This document shows, piece by piece, positions 35,866 to 47,519 of a DNA stretch of 64,000 nucleotides (positions within the stretch are counted from its first letter, which is position 1; each line of letters starts with the position of its first letter). The position numbers and the translations under genes were made by a program. The stretch is from Chelydra serpentina (Eukaryota > Chordata > Testudines > Chelydridae), in NCBI GenBank assembly GCA_037349315.1, contig JBAIAC010000018.1, positions 3,844,001-3,908,000 of the forward strand, given 5' to 3'. Below the pieces are notes generated by a model. The model did not search any database. It saw only the letters and a list, made by a program, of their open reading frames with translations, and was not told the origin of the DNA.

Positions 35866-38585
35866 CAGTAAAAAGATTAAGTTGATCTCTGCTCCACTAC
35901 AACACTCTGGGAGGTGTATTTTTGTTCTTAGTGTATGGAAAAACATAACATTCGGGCCATATTTGATCTATAAATTGCATATAAATGTAAACATTAATCT
36001 TGACAAAAATATGCTATTAACCACATTCTAATCTCTTTTCAGTGATTGGAAGTTGAATAGTCTTGGAATGTATAGCATGTTGTCATATTCAGTTTTTCAT
36101 TAAACTGTTTAAAAACGCTTATATATCTGGTGGTGGGTGAAACAGGTTAAACAGCAAAGAGAGCTTAGGTTTGCTTCCAGAGGATTCTTGGGAAGTGACT
36201 CTGAAACACTGTTTAAAATGTAATTGCTTTTCCACCACAAAATTTTAAAAAAGAGAATGATTTTCCAGGTGTCAGATAAACATTTGGTTAAATAATATGT
36301 CTAGAATCAAAAGCTCAATGAATGCCCTTGTTTGGCAAATAACAATTGGAAAAGAAAAGTAGCTATCCCAATGGCACACCACCTCATTCAAAAAGAATGT
36401 AAAAAGTTACAAATTATACGAGTTAAGTATTTGCCCATAGCCGACTGCATCCTGATGATACACTGAAATAGAATAGCAGCTACTGGCTTAAGTTTTATGG
36501 CTCTGATATTCACATATGATCATTATATTAAGCGAGAATAGAATTCTTTGTGTTGCCATTATTCTGAGAGGTATTTCAGACCACAAAGCATTTGCAGCTT
36601 TTATTAACCCAGAGAGAAAAGGGTAAAGAGAGAGAAAAAGAGTGAGTTTTGGATAAATACGACCACGTCTATAGATGCATTCTCAAGGATGTGTCAACAC
36701 CTTTGAAAGGAATCTCAGCAGTGTTCCTGTGACATAATTACTATAAATTATGCTGCTGTGGTAATAGAAAGGTCACAAAATGAAAAGCACATAATAATTT
36801 TGCCAAATGATTATTTGGTCTTTTTCAAATTGTGCAAAAATGAAATCAATCTGACACTGAGTTTATGCTGTACAGATTCATCTCTGGATTATAACCCCAA
36901 TGTACTTGTGTTCTCTAGGACATTAATAGATTTACACATAACAAATAGAGATGGGTGGAACATTGGAAGGTGCTTTCCAAAAAGTGTTCTGTGCATAAAG
37001 CAAAACTGGCAACATTTGTGTGGTGTGCAGTGAGGGGGAAGAAGTCACTTTTTCTTGGTGTGTTTTCCCAAGTTTTATAGCTTCATCATAACTATGTCAG
37101 TTTTCAGCAGTGAACTTGAAGCTTGTGCATCTCAGTGAAGGACACAGCGAGGTCAACAGGGGAATTCTGGTTATTTTAACATTTTCAGCTACTGAGCTTT
37201 ACCAGTAGTGAAAGGTGCTGCTCACACTGAATGAAATATGCACCCCTTTGCAGAGAGCTAATGCAAGGCCTTTGTACCACTCAAATCCACCTTGAGTCCT
37301 CCAAATAGGATGTAAGTGGGCCTTCAATACTATAAAATCACCACCATAACTGGTTGGAAGCATCACTCTTTGATATAGTAGCTCTTTTGTTTTATTTTGT
37401 TTGGAATGAGAAGTAAAATGAACACTTTTTAAAAAATCTTTTAAGATGGCTGGAGAAATAGAAAAGGGGAGGGCCCCCAAGCTGCTGTTGTTATTTACTG
37501 GTATTGTAATAACAGTAAAACAGGAAAAGGTTCAGGAACAAAAACGAGAAAAGAAAAATATCCTTTCCTCAATATTCCACTACAGAGATGGCGGTTCCAG
37601 TGGTAGAGGGTTTATTTTCATAATGCAATCTTCTGGATGCAAGATGTTACATAAATTAATATATATTTTATTACAGATGATAACAAAGCCTTTCTAAATC
37701 CCTGCTCTATTACTTAGATCCTCTGCAGCCAGTTTCTTAACTACATCCCTGGGGCTAATGGTCCAATCTACTTCTCTCATGCTTTATGAAGTACATGCTG
37801 CACTGGCAAGCTTTCTGCCTTTCTGTCTCACTGATTGACCTCCAAGAAAACTTTCCAAGTACTGTTCCATTATCATCATATCCATTGGTCCCCCTACTGT
37901 CTGCGTCTTGGGTGGACTCAGCAAGTCACCCAGCCTATCTGACACTGGGTCAAAGCATGAAGCCAGACCACCAAGAAAAAGGGTTTATCTCAAAACTTCT
38001 GTTGGTCCATCTTCTCCAAGACTTATAACCAGTCCTCACTTGCTAACTTCATGGCCTCCTAGTGTGTTGGCAACATCTTCACCTAGTGAACTCTGCTCAG
38101 CTCTGTTCAGAAAAGCTCACAAATCGTTCTGCCACTGAGTTGCAGTAGCTAATTGTTAAAAGTGACTGGGTAAAACTTTGATCATTTTCTAGTCCCAGGC
38201 AAGATAGTGAAAGGTTAGAGCACCAGATTTGAATAACCTGAACTTTGGATCTAGATCTTACCTTTCTCAAACTGCACAACCCACTTATGTCTCTCTAAAT
38301 AATGAACTACTCTAGAACACTGAGCAATCCCCAGTCTTTGGAGAAATTCAGCATTAGATCAGATTCCAGATCTGAACTTTGTGAGCAGGACCCACAACTA
38401 CTGTACTTACTATCAGAGTGATAAATATCCTGTCTTCCTTGGCAAAGACGTGAACAACAAGCCTCTAAGCACTAATTACTGGAAGCCTGCATCAGGGGAT
38501 TTATAGTTGTTCCTGATGAAGTCCAGATGATAAAGTGAATTCACAGAGAATGAGAAGAAATCACACTGTTAGTTAGAAATAAAGA
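35866..38585. other. AT-rich unassigned DNA
   Basis: No gene, RNA or nameable repeat. Open frames at 36758-37033, 37446-37697 and 37786-38138 have no domain I can recognise. Confidence 0.5.
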
Positions 38586-38694
38586 GGGCTTGACTCTAAA
38601 CTCAGTTATACTGTTGTAAATCAGGAGTGATTCTGTTGAAATTAGTGGAACTAAACCAGTATACAACTGATTTAAGTGGGAACGGAATCAGGCT
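38586..38694. repeat. Palindromic ancient repeat with GTAAATCAGG motif
   Basis: 'ctgttgtaaatcaggag' on the left and 'gtatacaactgatttaag' on the right face each other around 'ttctgttgaaattagtgg', and the right end is 'acggaatcaggctc'. It fits a palindromic relic family whose intact form I recall as having 'ttacaccggtgtaaatc' arms. Confidence 0.5.
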
Positions 38695-39500
38695 CATAGT
38701 TCCTGATGTGTATTTTATGAAAATATATAGGCTTTAACAGGAAGATTGAAGGGAAAGAGCCTACAGTGTATTATGACAAACCTTAAATCTTATAAATCCC
38801 TATGTGACAGGTGAATAGGAGGAGGAATACATGTTTTCTTAGATTAAAGGAGAAGAGACTGCTTACTTTCTGGAGAGGAGACAGAGTATGATTCAGAAAG
38901 AAAATAAATGAGCATGTTTGTTTGTTTTGAGGGATGTACAGATGGACTTTTAGACAAAGAAACGGTATAGAGCTTTCACTTACTTTTAAATGGCACAATT
39001 CAACTGTATCAACTAAAAGCCATTCTCATGCCAAAACACATTAGCCTAGTCAGCTAGACCAGAAAGAAGGAAATTGCTTTGCCTAAGAACACCTTTCTAA
39101 TGGAAGAGGATGGATCCTCAGTTGCTTTCTTGGCTATCCTCACTGTTATATTCTCAGGAGGGGGAAATGTATTTTCTGGTGCCATTAAGCTGCTAAATAA
39201 AGTAAAGGAAGAAAATGAGATTGGAAGTCAGATAATTTTTTTTAAAAAAAGTACACCAAGTCTGGATATGAAATGCATTCTGTAGTTGTTAAATGCAAAG
39301 TTTGGCAATAAAAACAAAACAAACCTGCCTGCTGTTTCTGGCTATTGCACTATTGAAAGCATATCCCAATGCATTTTCACGCCTCGTGTAATTCTATAGA
39401 GACTACTTACCAGGGTAGAAAATTTGAAATGTGTAAAAATCATTAGTCACAAAGATGTGCTTGAAGAGGGCTCCGTACTTCATCAACTCACTCCCTTAAT

Positions 39501-39632
39501 TAATCCCTGATGCTGCAAAGACTTATATAGATACTTTAATTTATGCATTGTAAATAATTCCATTAACGTCTATAGCACTACCCATAGTGCATGAAGTTCA
39601 GCACCTACGTACATCTTTGCAGGATTGGGGCA
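39501..39632. repeat. Palindromic ancient repeat, TGCAAAGAC-ended
   Basis: The left end 'ctgatgctgcaaagactt' is mirrored by the right end 'acatctttgcaggattgggg'. The centre is A/T-rich and decayed. Immediately followed by an L2 tail relic. Confidence 0.55.
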
Positions 39633-39637
39633 CTATA

Positions 39638-39746
39638 TTACAAGCTCTTTTTGGGTAAGAAACTGCCTTTATTATACGTTTTTGCAGCACCCAGCACAAT
39701 GAAGCCTCCAGGTACTATAGAAATACAAATAAACAAACAAATACAA
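39638..39746 (+). repeat. L2-type LINE tail relic
   Basis: 'attacaagctctttttggg', 'gcagcacccagcacaatg' and 'agaaatacaaataaac' follow the order of the L2 tail at 8.46-8.6 kb read in sense. Confidence 0.65.
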
Positions 39747-39756
39747 ATGCTAATAG

Positions 39757-41893
39757 CAACTGCTGTCTATCATTAATATTTCTGTTTTAGGATTTTATAC
39801 TGCCAACCATCACCATAGCATCTGAGCATCTTCCCTGTGGTAGGTTTGTTTAAAACAGAAAGCATAATGGCAGGATTTGGTCCAAATAGTCAAATTTTCA
39901 AAAATCCTCAGCACCCATCAGCTCCCACAGAAAACAACGGGGAAGCTGCTGAGTGCTTAATGATCTGAAATTTGGCCACAAGGATAGAGAAGTGCTGGAG
40001 ATATAGAGGATACGGTGGGTTCTTCTTATGTACTTTCTGAAACAGTTCAAAAATTAGGAATGATTTGGCATCAGAACACTTAAGAATTAACTTAATAGAA
40101 GGGAATTCTCTATTGTTCCAAACAGAATTTTTTAATGTCGGTGCTCACCTGACACAAAGCTCTTACTTATGGATTCATAAGAAGGCTGACTCCTATGCAT
40201 TTCTTTGGAAGCAAAATAGATGCTGATACAACCCTGGTAATCAGCTCCACCTCCCAGAAGAGAAAAATGGTCCAGTGGTTCTGTGACATGGCAGCTCTTG
40301 AAAGAAAAGCTTATAAAGGAAGGAAAGAACTCATAAATATGACAACATTTGGCTGTTATTTTTAGAGTTGTTTGACTGACAGATAACTATGGAACAGTAA
40401 AGTGTATGGGGAGATCTGGTGGAATAGTGCTGGAGACACTAATAGGCTGATGTCATTGTGTTTGATGACAATTCCTTGGCTCTGTGTGGTGGTGGTTCTC
40501 CCTTGCATGTCATCTTTCCTTTGTTTCGCATGGCTTGTTTCTCTTTTCTCTTTGCTTACTTTTTCCCCCTGTAACATACAGCAGTGAACAAATGAAAGGA
40601 TTCTTTTATGACAATGAATATGGCTTTATATTATACTTATTCTTGCATTTTTCTTATTCATTCTAGATATAAGAAAAACAAACTGTATGAGTGTGATCCA
40701 GGCTTGGGGCATTGGCCACTGAAAAATTAAGGAAATACACAGTCAAGGTAAAATAGGGAAGCTAATGAATGAAAGAGGAAAGCAGCCAACATGGGTCTTC
40801 TCTGCTCTGGCTAGTTCACAGTGTAAAAACCAAAGCTTTTCTCATCCTGTTTCTCCAGATAGAATCCACTGCTAAAGTGAGACAGTCTCACTTCAATGAG
40901 GGGAAATCAAAATGAAAGGAAGAGAAATGGTCTTATCTGTTTGTTAGGGATAAAGCAGCCTGTCTACAAGGTTCCCTGGGTCCCCAAGCCAGGTTTTGTC
41001 TGTGTGCTCTCTACCTCTGTTGCTTCCTTGGACTGAGAAGAGCACAGTTCAAGCAGTCCTTGTTCCAGGGACACTTGTTTAGGGACTAGGCTACCTCCCT
41101 ATTTTGAAGACTTTGGCTGGCCCTCTGCACAGGGCTGAATTTCACCCATAGTGAATATACAGTGAATTTAGGAACCATTGTTGTTATTATTGTATTAACT
41201 CAGCCAATTAATGTTCTCGAGGAAGCAGACTACTTCTCAAGGGATTTAAACATGAGAGAGAATTCCATTTGTGTTAAATAACAGTCCAACAGTAGAGCAG
41301 TTCAAGCAGAAGGAAAAATATTTAATATATAATGCCCAGAAAAGTCATAAGTGGGAAATATACAATAATCACACTTCCGAGATCAATCTTAAATTAAGGA
41401 ATCAGGAGGAGGAAGAAAAACACTTATGTATTTTAGATATTGTAAATTATACTATATAACACATATATTTGTTAATGTTTAGAATAATAATGATATCCTT
41501 ACTTTCAATTAAAATACCACCTGTCAGGTCAAATTACAAATGAACAATCAAAGAAAATATGACAGCACAAAACAAGCCACATATTAAGTGTTTATACGGT
41601 AGATCAAAACATTTCAAAAATGCTTCAGAGAAGTATAAAATGTGAAAGGAAAAAAATGGGGATTATGTTAAGATTATATTGAAACTTGACTAAAGAACCA
41701 GCACTCCTGAACAAATAATATTATATTAAACTAATTAGAGTTCAGAATATGAAATTGTTAAAGTTTGCTATCTCAGCTGTTTCTTCCAACTGAAACAAGG
41801 ATTAGTCTATGTTATATAAATAGCGAATGGACCAGAGGGCAAAAGAAATAAAATATTGCCCCAAAATAAAAAACAAAAACACAGTTTCTAAGA
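39757..41893. other. Unassigned DNA
   Basis: No gene recognised. Near 41115-41155 'ctgcacagggctgaattt' is a motif also seen near 50838-50866, probably another old dispersed repeat. Confidence 0.45.
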
Positions 41894-42016
41894 GCCCAAA
41901 CCATTGAGCATTTAGGGATACAAGTAATTTTACTCATGTGAGTAATCCCACTGAACTCAAATGGGCTCCTCATATCAGCAAGATAACTCACGTGCATATG
42001 TAATTGTGGGATGGGC
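41894..42016. repeat. Palindromic ancient repeat
   Basis: 'actcatgtgagtaatccc' and 'ctgaactcaaatgggctcc' are followed by 'actcacgtgcatatg', a decayed mirror image. Ends 'ccattgagca' and 'tgggatgggcc' fit the group at 51235 and 59492. Confidence 0.45.
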
Positions 42017-42135
42017 CTTAAATCTGTGGCACGTTGCCCATGGTAATAGACAATTGAAGGAGCTATTTTTACCCAAGGATGTTGTTTTTTTTTTGTTTTT
42101 TTTTACTACTATTGTCCTGGAGACTCATAATTTGC

Positions 42136-42173
42136 TTTTATTATCCTTATTCTATTTTTATTATCCTTATTCT
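42136..42173. repeat. 20-bp tandem duplication
   Basis: A unit around 'tttattatccttattct' occurs twice in a row with almost no difference. Confidence 0.8.
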
Positions 42174-42210
42174 CCCCATTAAAATTTCTTATGTGATAAA
42201 GGATTTATAG

Positions 42211-42289
42211 GGCCTGATTCAGAGTGATTTCAATTTCCACTGAAATCAGTGGGAATTGAAAGTGCCAGAACTTTACAGGCTAAGGCCCC
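42211..42289. repeat. Palindromic ancient repeat
   Basis: 'tttcaatttccactgaaat' and 'atcagtgggaattgaaag' are inverted about a central 'ctgaaatcag'. The outer ends 'ggcctgattcag' and 'taaggcccc' also face each other. Confidence 0.5.
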
Positions 42290-42654
42290 AAGTGGATTAA
42301 AACATTCAGAAGATGTCATGACTGCCTTCTGACTCCTCTTGCTGGTGGAAGAGGCTGAGGCAGCCAGCCAGCTGCTCTCCCCAGGAGGGAAGTGAGTTCC
42401 TGGACCTCAGTTTGGGAACCTCTGACTTAAATAATTCTGTTTTAATACAGTGCCTTTTATTTTCTGTCTGACTCTCTATCTCACAATCCTCATGCTATCT
42501 CATATGGTCAAATTGTAGAATTCCCTCTCTTCTTGTTCCTCTCCCCTTATCAAGATGTGTTATTAGTGTTTCAATGTATATTATACTATATAAAATAAAT
42601 ATATAATAACATATATGCTTAGACACTTGCACATACATATGCATTGTAGTATAA

Positions 42655-43647
42655 GTAACAGTCAGCATGGATTTGTCAAAAACAAATCGTGTCAAATCAA
42701 CCTGATAGCTTTCTTTGACAGGGTAACAAGCCTTGTGGATAGGAGGGAAGCCTTAGACATGGCATATCTTGATTTTAGTAAAGCTTTTGATACTGTCCCG
42801 CATGACCGTCTCCTAAATAAACTAGGGAAATGCAACCTAGATGGAGCTATGATAAGGTGGGTGCAAAACTGGTTGGAAAACCATTCCCAGAGAGTAGTTA
42901 TCAGTGGTTCACAGTTATGCTGGAAGGGCATAACCAGTGGGGTCCCATAGGGATCAGTTCTGGGTCTGCTTTTGTTCAATACCTTCCTCAATGATGTAGG
43001 TAATGGCATAGAGAGTACATTTATAAAGTTTGTGGATGATACCAAGCTGGGAGGGGTTGCAAGTTCTTTGGAGGATAGGATTAAAATTCAAAATGATCTG
43101 GACAAACTGGAGAAATGGTCTGAAGTAAAGAGGATGAAATGCAATTAGGACAAATGCAAAGTACTCCACTTAGGTGGGAACAATCAGTTGCACACATACA
43201 AAATGGGAAATGACTGCCTAGGAAGGAGTACTGCGGAAAAGGATCTGGGGGTCATAGTGGACCACAAGCTAAATATGAGTCAATAGTGTAATGCTGCTGT
43301 TGCAAAAAAAGCGAACATCATTCTGGGATGTATTAGCAGGAGTGTTGTAAGCAAGACATGAAAAATAATTCTTCTGCTCTACTCTGCTCTGATTAGGCCT
43401 CAACTGGAGTATTGTATCCAGTTCTGAGCACCACATTTCAGGAAGGGTGTGGACAAATTTGAGAGAGTCCAGAGAAGAGCAACAAAAATGATTAAAGGTC
43501 TAGAGAACATGACCTATCAGGGAATATTGAAAAAATTGAGTTTGTTTACTCAGGAAAAGAGAAGACTGAGAGGGGACATAAGTTTTCAAGTATGTAAAAG
43601 GTTGTCACAAGGAGGAGGAAGAAAACTTGTTTTTCTTAACCTCTGAG
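42655..43647 (+). pseudogene. Broken CR1 ORF2 (reverse transcriptase)
   Basis: A single frame can be followed from the QHGFVKNKSCQINL region through YLDFSKAFDTVPHDRLL (RT palm, first catalytic Asp) and ITSGVP to the second catalytic box, here KFVDDTKLGG with Val replacing the more usual Ala. [15 protein letters not shown] and RRLRGD follow. In-frame stops lie at 42948-42950, 43146-43148, 43284-43286, 43359-43361 and 43425-43427. Most sit where one transition would restore the expected residue, which suits neutral decay. No endonuclease or ORF1 remains. Confidence 0.9.
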
Positions 43648-43912
43648 GATAGGACAAGAAGCAATGGGCTTAAATTGCAGCAAGGGGGTTTAGGTTGGAT
43701 ATTAGGAAAAACTTCCTGTCAGGGTGGTTAAGCACTGGAATAAATTGCCTGGGGGGGTTGTGGAATCTTCATCATTGGAGATTTTTAAGAGCAGGTTAGA
43801 CAAACACCTGTCAGGGATGGTCTAGATAATTAGTCCTGCCACAAGTGCAGGGGACTGGACTAGATGACCTCTCGAGGTCCCTTCCAGTTCTATGATGCTA
43901 TGATTCTATGTA
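42655..43912 (+). mobile_element. CR1 LINE fragment B with genuine 3' end
   Basis: A 5'-truncated CR1 that begins inside the RT domain near 42655 and runs through the end of ORF2 and the 3' untranslated region. The terminus has 'gactggactagatgacc' and 'ccttccagttctatga', then the octamer-type end 'tgctatgattctatg'. CR1 elements characteristically end in such short ATTCTATG-like repeats. The last 45 bases are nearly the same as the Cry-type SINE end at 14638-14681. Sequence is more mutated than fragment A in coding capacity (five in-frame stops) yet the 3' end is well kept. Confidence 0.92.
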
Positions 43913-46574
43913 ATAGTACAGAAAAATGGCTTCCGCAGCAATGAGTTTGATTCTGATACTGCAGAGTTTGCACAGAAAATATAGCAGTAATTATGTGCTC
44001 AGCAGTAACTAATGCACATGCTACCAAATGTAGCCTTTGACTTCGTGGAGTTGTGCCTGGTTACATCAGGACTGAATCATGTTTTATTGAGAGATTTAAT
44101 GAGCAGATTGTAAGATATATTAAGTAAGTGGATGATCAGTATCTCTGCTAAATAAAATAATGATATTTGACAAAGTGCATATGGTAACTGTCATTTCCTT
44201 ACTTTAAAAAGCAGCAGCTTTTTCTAACTGGCTGATGTAGCTTCTTTATTTTCTATTCATTGTGAACTAAGGGCTGCTCTAAACAGCAAAAGGTACTGTT
44301 TTGGGGGACTGCATTATAATATACATGTCACAGAGAACATAGTTTGGTATTGTCATCTTAAAATGGGAAAAAAAACATATGATGGGGCTGTAGGATGACC
44401 ATGTAACAGGTTTTGTAGCATATTTTATATACTTAGGAAAGACCAAATTATGTTATCTGGTTTCACGACAAAGTACATTTTGCTGCATAGAAGGACCCTA
44501 AAAATAAGGCTACTACTTTAATACAGTAGAATAAAGTAACATCTCCACTCAGCAACTGGGAATAAATTAATAAATTGGCTCTGCAGCAGACTGACTTGCC
44601 ATTGTGACGTAAGTCAGGCTATCGAATAACAAATAGATTTGATCAGGTTGTTTGAATGAAAGCAAAGCACAAATCTCAGAATCACTTAGCTCTTCAGATG
44701 ACAGAATGCTAATAGTGTTGGTTTGGAAAGATGCAGAGTATTAGCTTCTAGAAGATTGAGGACTATGTTATCTTCTATACGCACAGACAGGGAATATTTT
44801 TCTCTCTCCTTGAATATTTATTCACATGTAATTACTGGAAACTCTCCTGTACTGACACACACTATCTTAACGAACTGAAGGAGGATCACTGTGGTGTTCA
44901 GCGCTCTGAGGTCAGGGAGGTGAAAGCACGCTGCAAACTTTGCCAGAAGGCTTGAACTTTGCCAGGACGCTTGTGGTTTCATCTGTTTACCTTAGCAGTG
45001 ACAGAAGATTTAGACAGCCCCAAACAGTGTCTTGTCAAATATACTACAACATCTCCTTTATTAGGAGCTACGTATTTTGAGTGTTTTATAAAACTGTTGT
45101 TATAATGAGATCTGATATAATTGGGAGCTAGTGACTGGTGTCTGAAGTGATCCCTTCAGAAAAGACTAGTCACAGATGCTAATGAGAAGAGAAAGACCAT
45201 CATCCTTCTCTCTTATAGCTCAGTTCAGTAATTAATAGTTTCTGTGGCTGCTAGCTCATAGCAACTCAGAAGGGCAAGCCTCTCGAGCTCCTCCTCTAGG
45301 GAGATTAGTCTTGCGTTTTCAAGGGGGGAAAATCATAAATGTTCCTTGCTCTTTTGTGTCTGCATCCATCCCTCTTTCAGGGCAAAATCCTTGTTCTTAC
45401 CAGTTCCAGTTGTCCTACAGACATTTAATTACCTACCAGGGTTGAGGAAGGCGCTGTCCTTCTCCCTGTGCTACAGTTTGGGAAAAGGCCTGCATAATTT
45501 TGGACATCATTCACCCTCCCCTTCCATTTATTTCATCCTTTGTCATTACCTGGCCTTCCCATCTTTTCCTACATCTTTTCCCCTCACCATGCATCCCACC
45601 TCTGTCCTTTATTTCTCTCTTCCCTTCCCTCTGTCCCATCTCCCCTCTCTCTGCCTTCTCCTGGTCTCCCTTCCCTTTTGCTTGGGAGAGCTGCTCGTGC
45701 ATTTCCCGTAATGGCACATCTTCTCCATTCCTCTTGGCCATTTCTTTTTCTTTAGCATCTGGACAGATGGAAAAACAGAAGAGAACACCGTAAGAGACAG
45801 AGCTGAAATTCCTCTGCTGAGGTGGGAAATGCAGGTTCACAATATGGGATCCAGCAGTATTGTGGTGGGCCATGACTAAGAAACTGGCTAAAACGTGTGG
45901 AATTTGCGCTGTCTGAAGGTAACTCATGAACATGGAGTTCACAAAAGTGGAGCATGAACAGGCTTTCTTGCAAGATTGCCAGCATTTTTGCTTCTTACCA
46001 CAGCCAATAATAAGCCTTTCTCACAGTATTTCAGGACTGCTGGCGCTAGTTCCAGCCAGGGCCCAGAAATGAAAAGATGCATGTAAAAGAGAAAACAAAA
46101 CAAGATTTAGTCCAACATACCAGGAATGAAAAGAAAGGTTCAGTCCTAGAAATGGGTGAGAGGTCAGGTGGAGGAGGGTCATCTTGTTTTTTGTAACTGG
46201 TTTGCCATTCCTGTATATGAATTTCCCAAAATCTTGAGGTGGTCTGTTCCCCAACTCTCCCATAAATGAAACTTTTTTGCCAGATGAAAAATAAATTAAT
46301 TCCAATGAGGCTGGAAAGGAAGAAGGGAAATACGACTGCACATGTGATTTTAAAAGGAAATAATTTTCTATTATTATTATTATGATTAATTCCTCCTGTA
46401 TGTCAGACCATCTCAGTTCTAGCTTTTGGAATTCTCTCCCTTGTGGTTAGTTGAAGACTAATTTCAGGGTGTGGTATAAAACTCTTGGCATGTTTAGTTA
46501 CTAGCTTTCAACATGATAAATAGAATTGTTAACAGTATAAGTTATTTTCTATAACAGTAATAAAAGATTACTTT
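43913..46574. other. Unassigned DNA with a pyrimidine-rich tract
   Basis: No gene recognised. Frames in all phases across 45346-45942 are open because of the pyrimidine-rich tract at 45500-45680, not because of coding. A short (ATT)n lies at 46366-46386. Confidence 0.5.
45500..45680. repeat. Polypyrimidine tract
   Basis: About 180 bases dominated by C and T on the plus strand, e.g. 'tctcttcccttccctctg' and 'tctcccttcccttttgc'. Such tracts can adopt triplex structures. Confidence 0.7.
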
Positions 46575-46638
46575 GATTGTAAGCTCTTGGAGGCAGGCAC
46601 CATTTCTTTGTCTGCACAGGGCCGAGCATGATGGGCAG
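46575..46638 (+). repeat. L2-type LINE tail relic
   Basis: 'gattgtaagctcttggagg', 'cagggccgagcatgatgg' match the start of the L2 tail; the A/T-rich end is missing. Confidence 0.6.
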
Positions 46639-47317
46639 GGCTGCCTACTGGGGGGGAGAAAGGGGTCAGTTTCCTCCAAACTCCTGTTTGAGATGGCCCC
46701 CAAAAGGAAGGAGGGGGGGCAAATTTTAGTGATTGGCATTATGACCTGGCACATGGAGTCACAATGCCACTCAGTTTTTGGCACACACACACACACCCTT
46801 CACCAGGCCCAGATTCCACTGTTGCTGTCACTGGCATTGTCGTTGTGAACCCAAGGTAACCCACTAGGTCAAGAACCTGTAGGTAAAAGAGGGCTCGGGG
46901 AGAAGTAGGGTTGGGAACAGTTCCCTGGCCCCAAGCAGAGCCCTCCAATCTCCAGTGATAGCAGAACCCCACAGGCCTGACAGTGGGATTCTGGCCTCTG
47001 GGTGCTACCCCGATACAAGTGCTAGTAAGGGAACACAGCAGTTAGGAGGCACAGTAGGTTATGATTTGTGGAAAATTTACGTTATCAACATTATTTGTTT
47101 TTAACCAATTAACCCCATGTTGTCCATTTTACCATAAACAGTTTGGTTGCTAACCCGGGCCGTAAATTGCTCCACTTCTCTCAAACCTCTTCGCCGTATG
47201 AGTGGGATTTGCTGCTGTTTGGGAACGAGCTGCGGGATGCGGCCGTCTGTTATTTGGCTAGTGATTTATTATCAGTGCGGGGCAGGGTGGGTAGTCAGTG
47301 CTCCAGTGACCATGATT
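46639..47317. other. Unassigned DNA upstream of CpG island
   Basis: Contains a short (CA)n near 46783-46796 and isolated CpG-bearing sequence at 47150-47290 that may be the fringe of the CpG island. No gene recognised. Confidence 0.4.
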
Positions 47318-47442
47318 GTATCTGAAGAAGTGGGTTTTTTACCCACGAAAGCTTATGCCCAAATAAATCTGTGAGTCTTTTAAGGTGCCATTGGACTTCT
47401 CGTTTTTGTGGATACAGACTAACAGGGCTACCCTTCTGATAC
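47318..47442 (+). repeat. 125-bp dispersed repeat, copy 2
   Basis: 'tatctgaagaagtgggt' to 'cccttctgatac', with the same hairpin and 'ggatacagactaacagg' motif as copy 1 at 6415-6541. It lies directly upstream of the CpG island, so it could contribute to or disrupt promoter sequences. Confidence 0.8.
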
Positions 47443-47519
47443 AGTAGTTTTTATTTGTTTGGGCTTCTGCCCCTGTACTGCAGAAAAGGTACTTTCAAAA
47501 CTCCTCCGCTAGAGAGACA

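Noticed and set aside
45346..45942. Open frames of 97-143 codons on both strands
   Set aside because: They coincide with a polypyrimidine tract and are rich in Ser/Pro/Leu or Glu/Lys as expected for its two strands.
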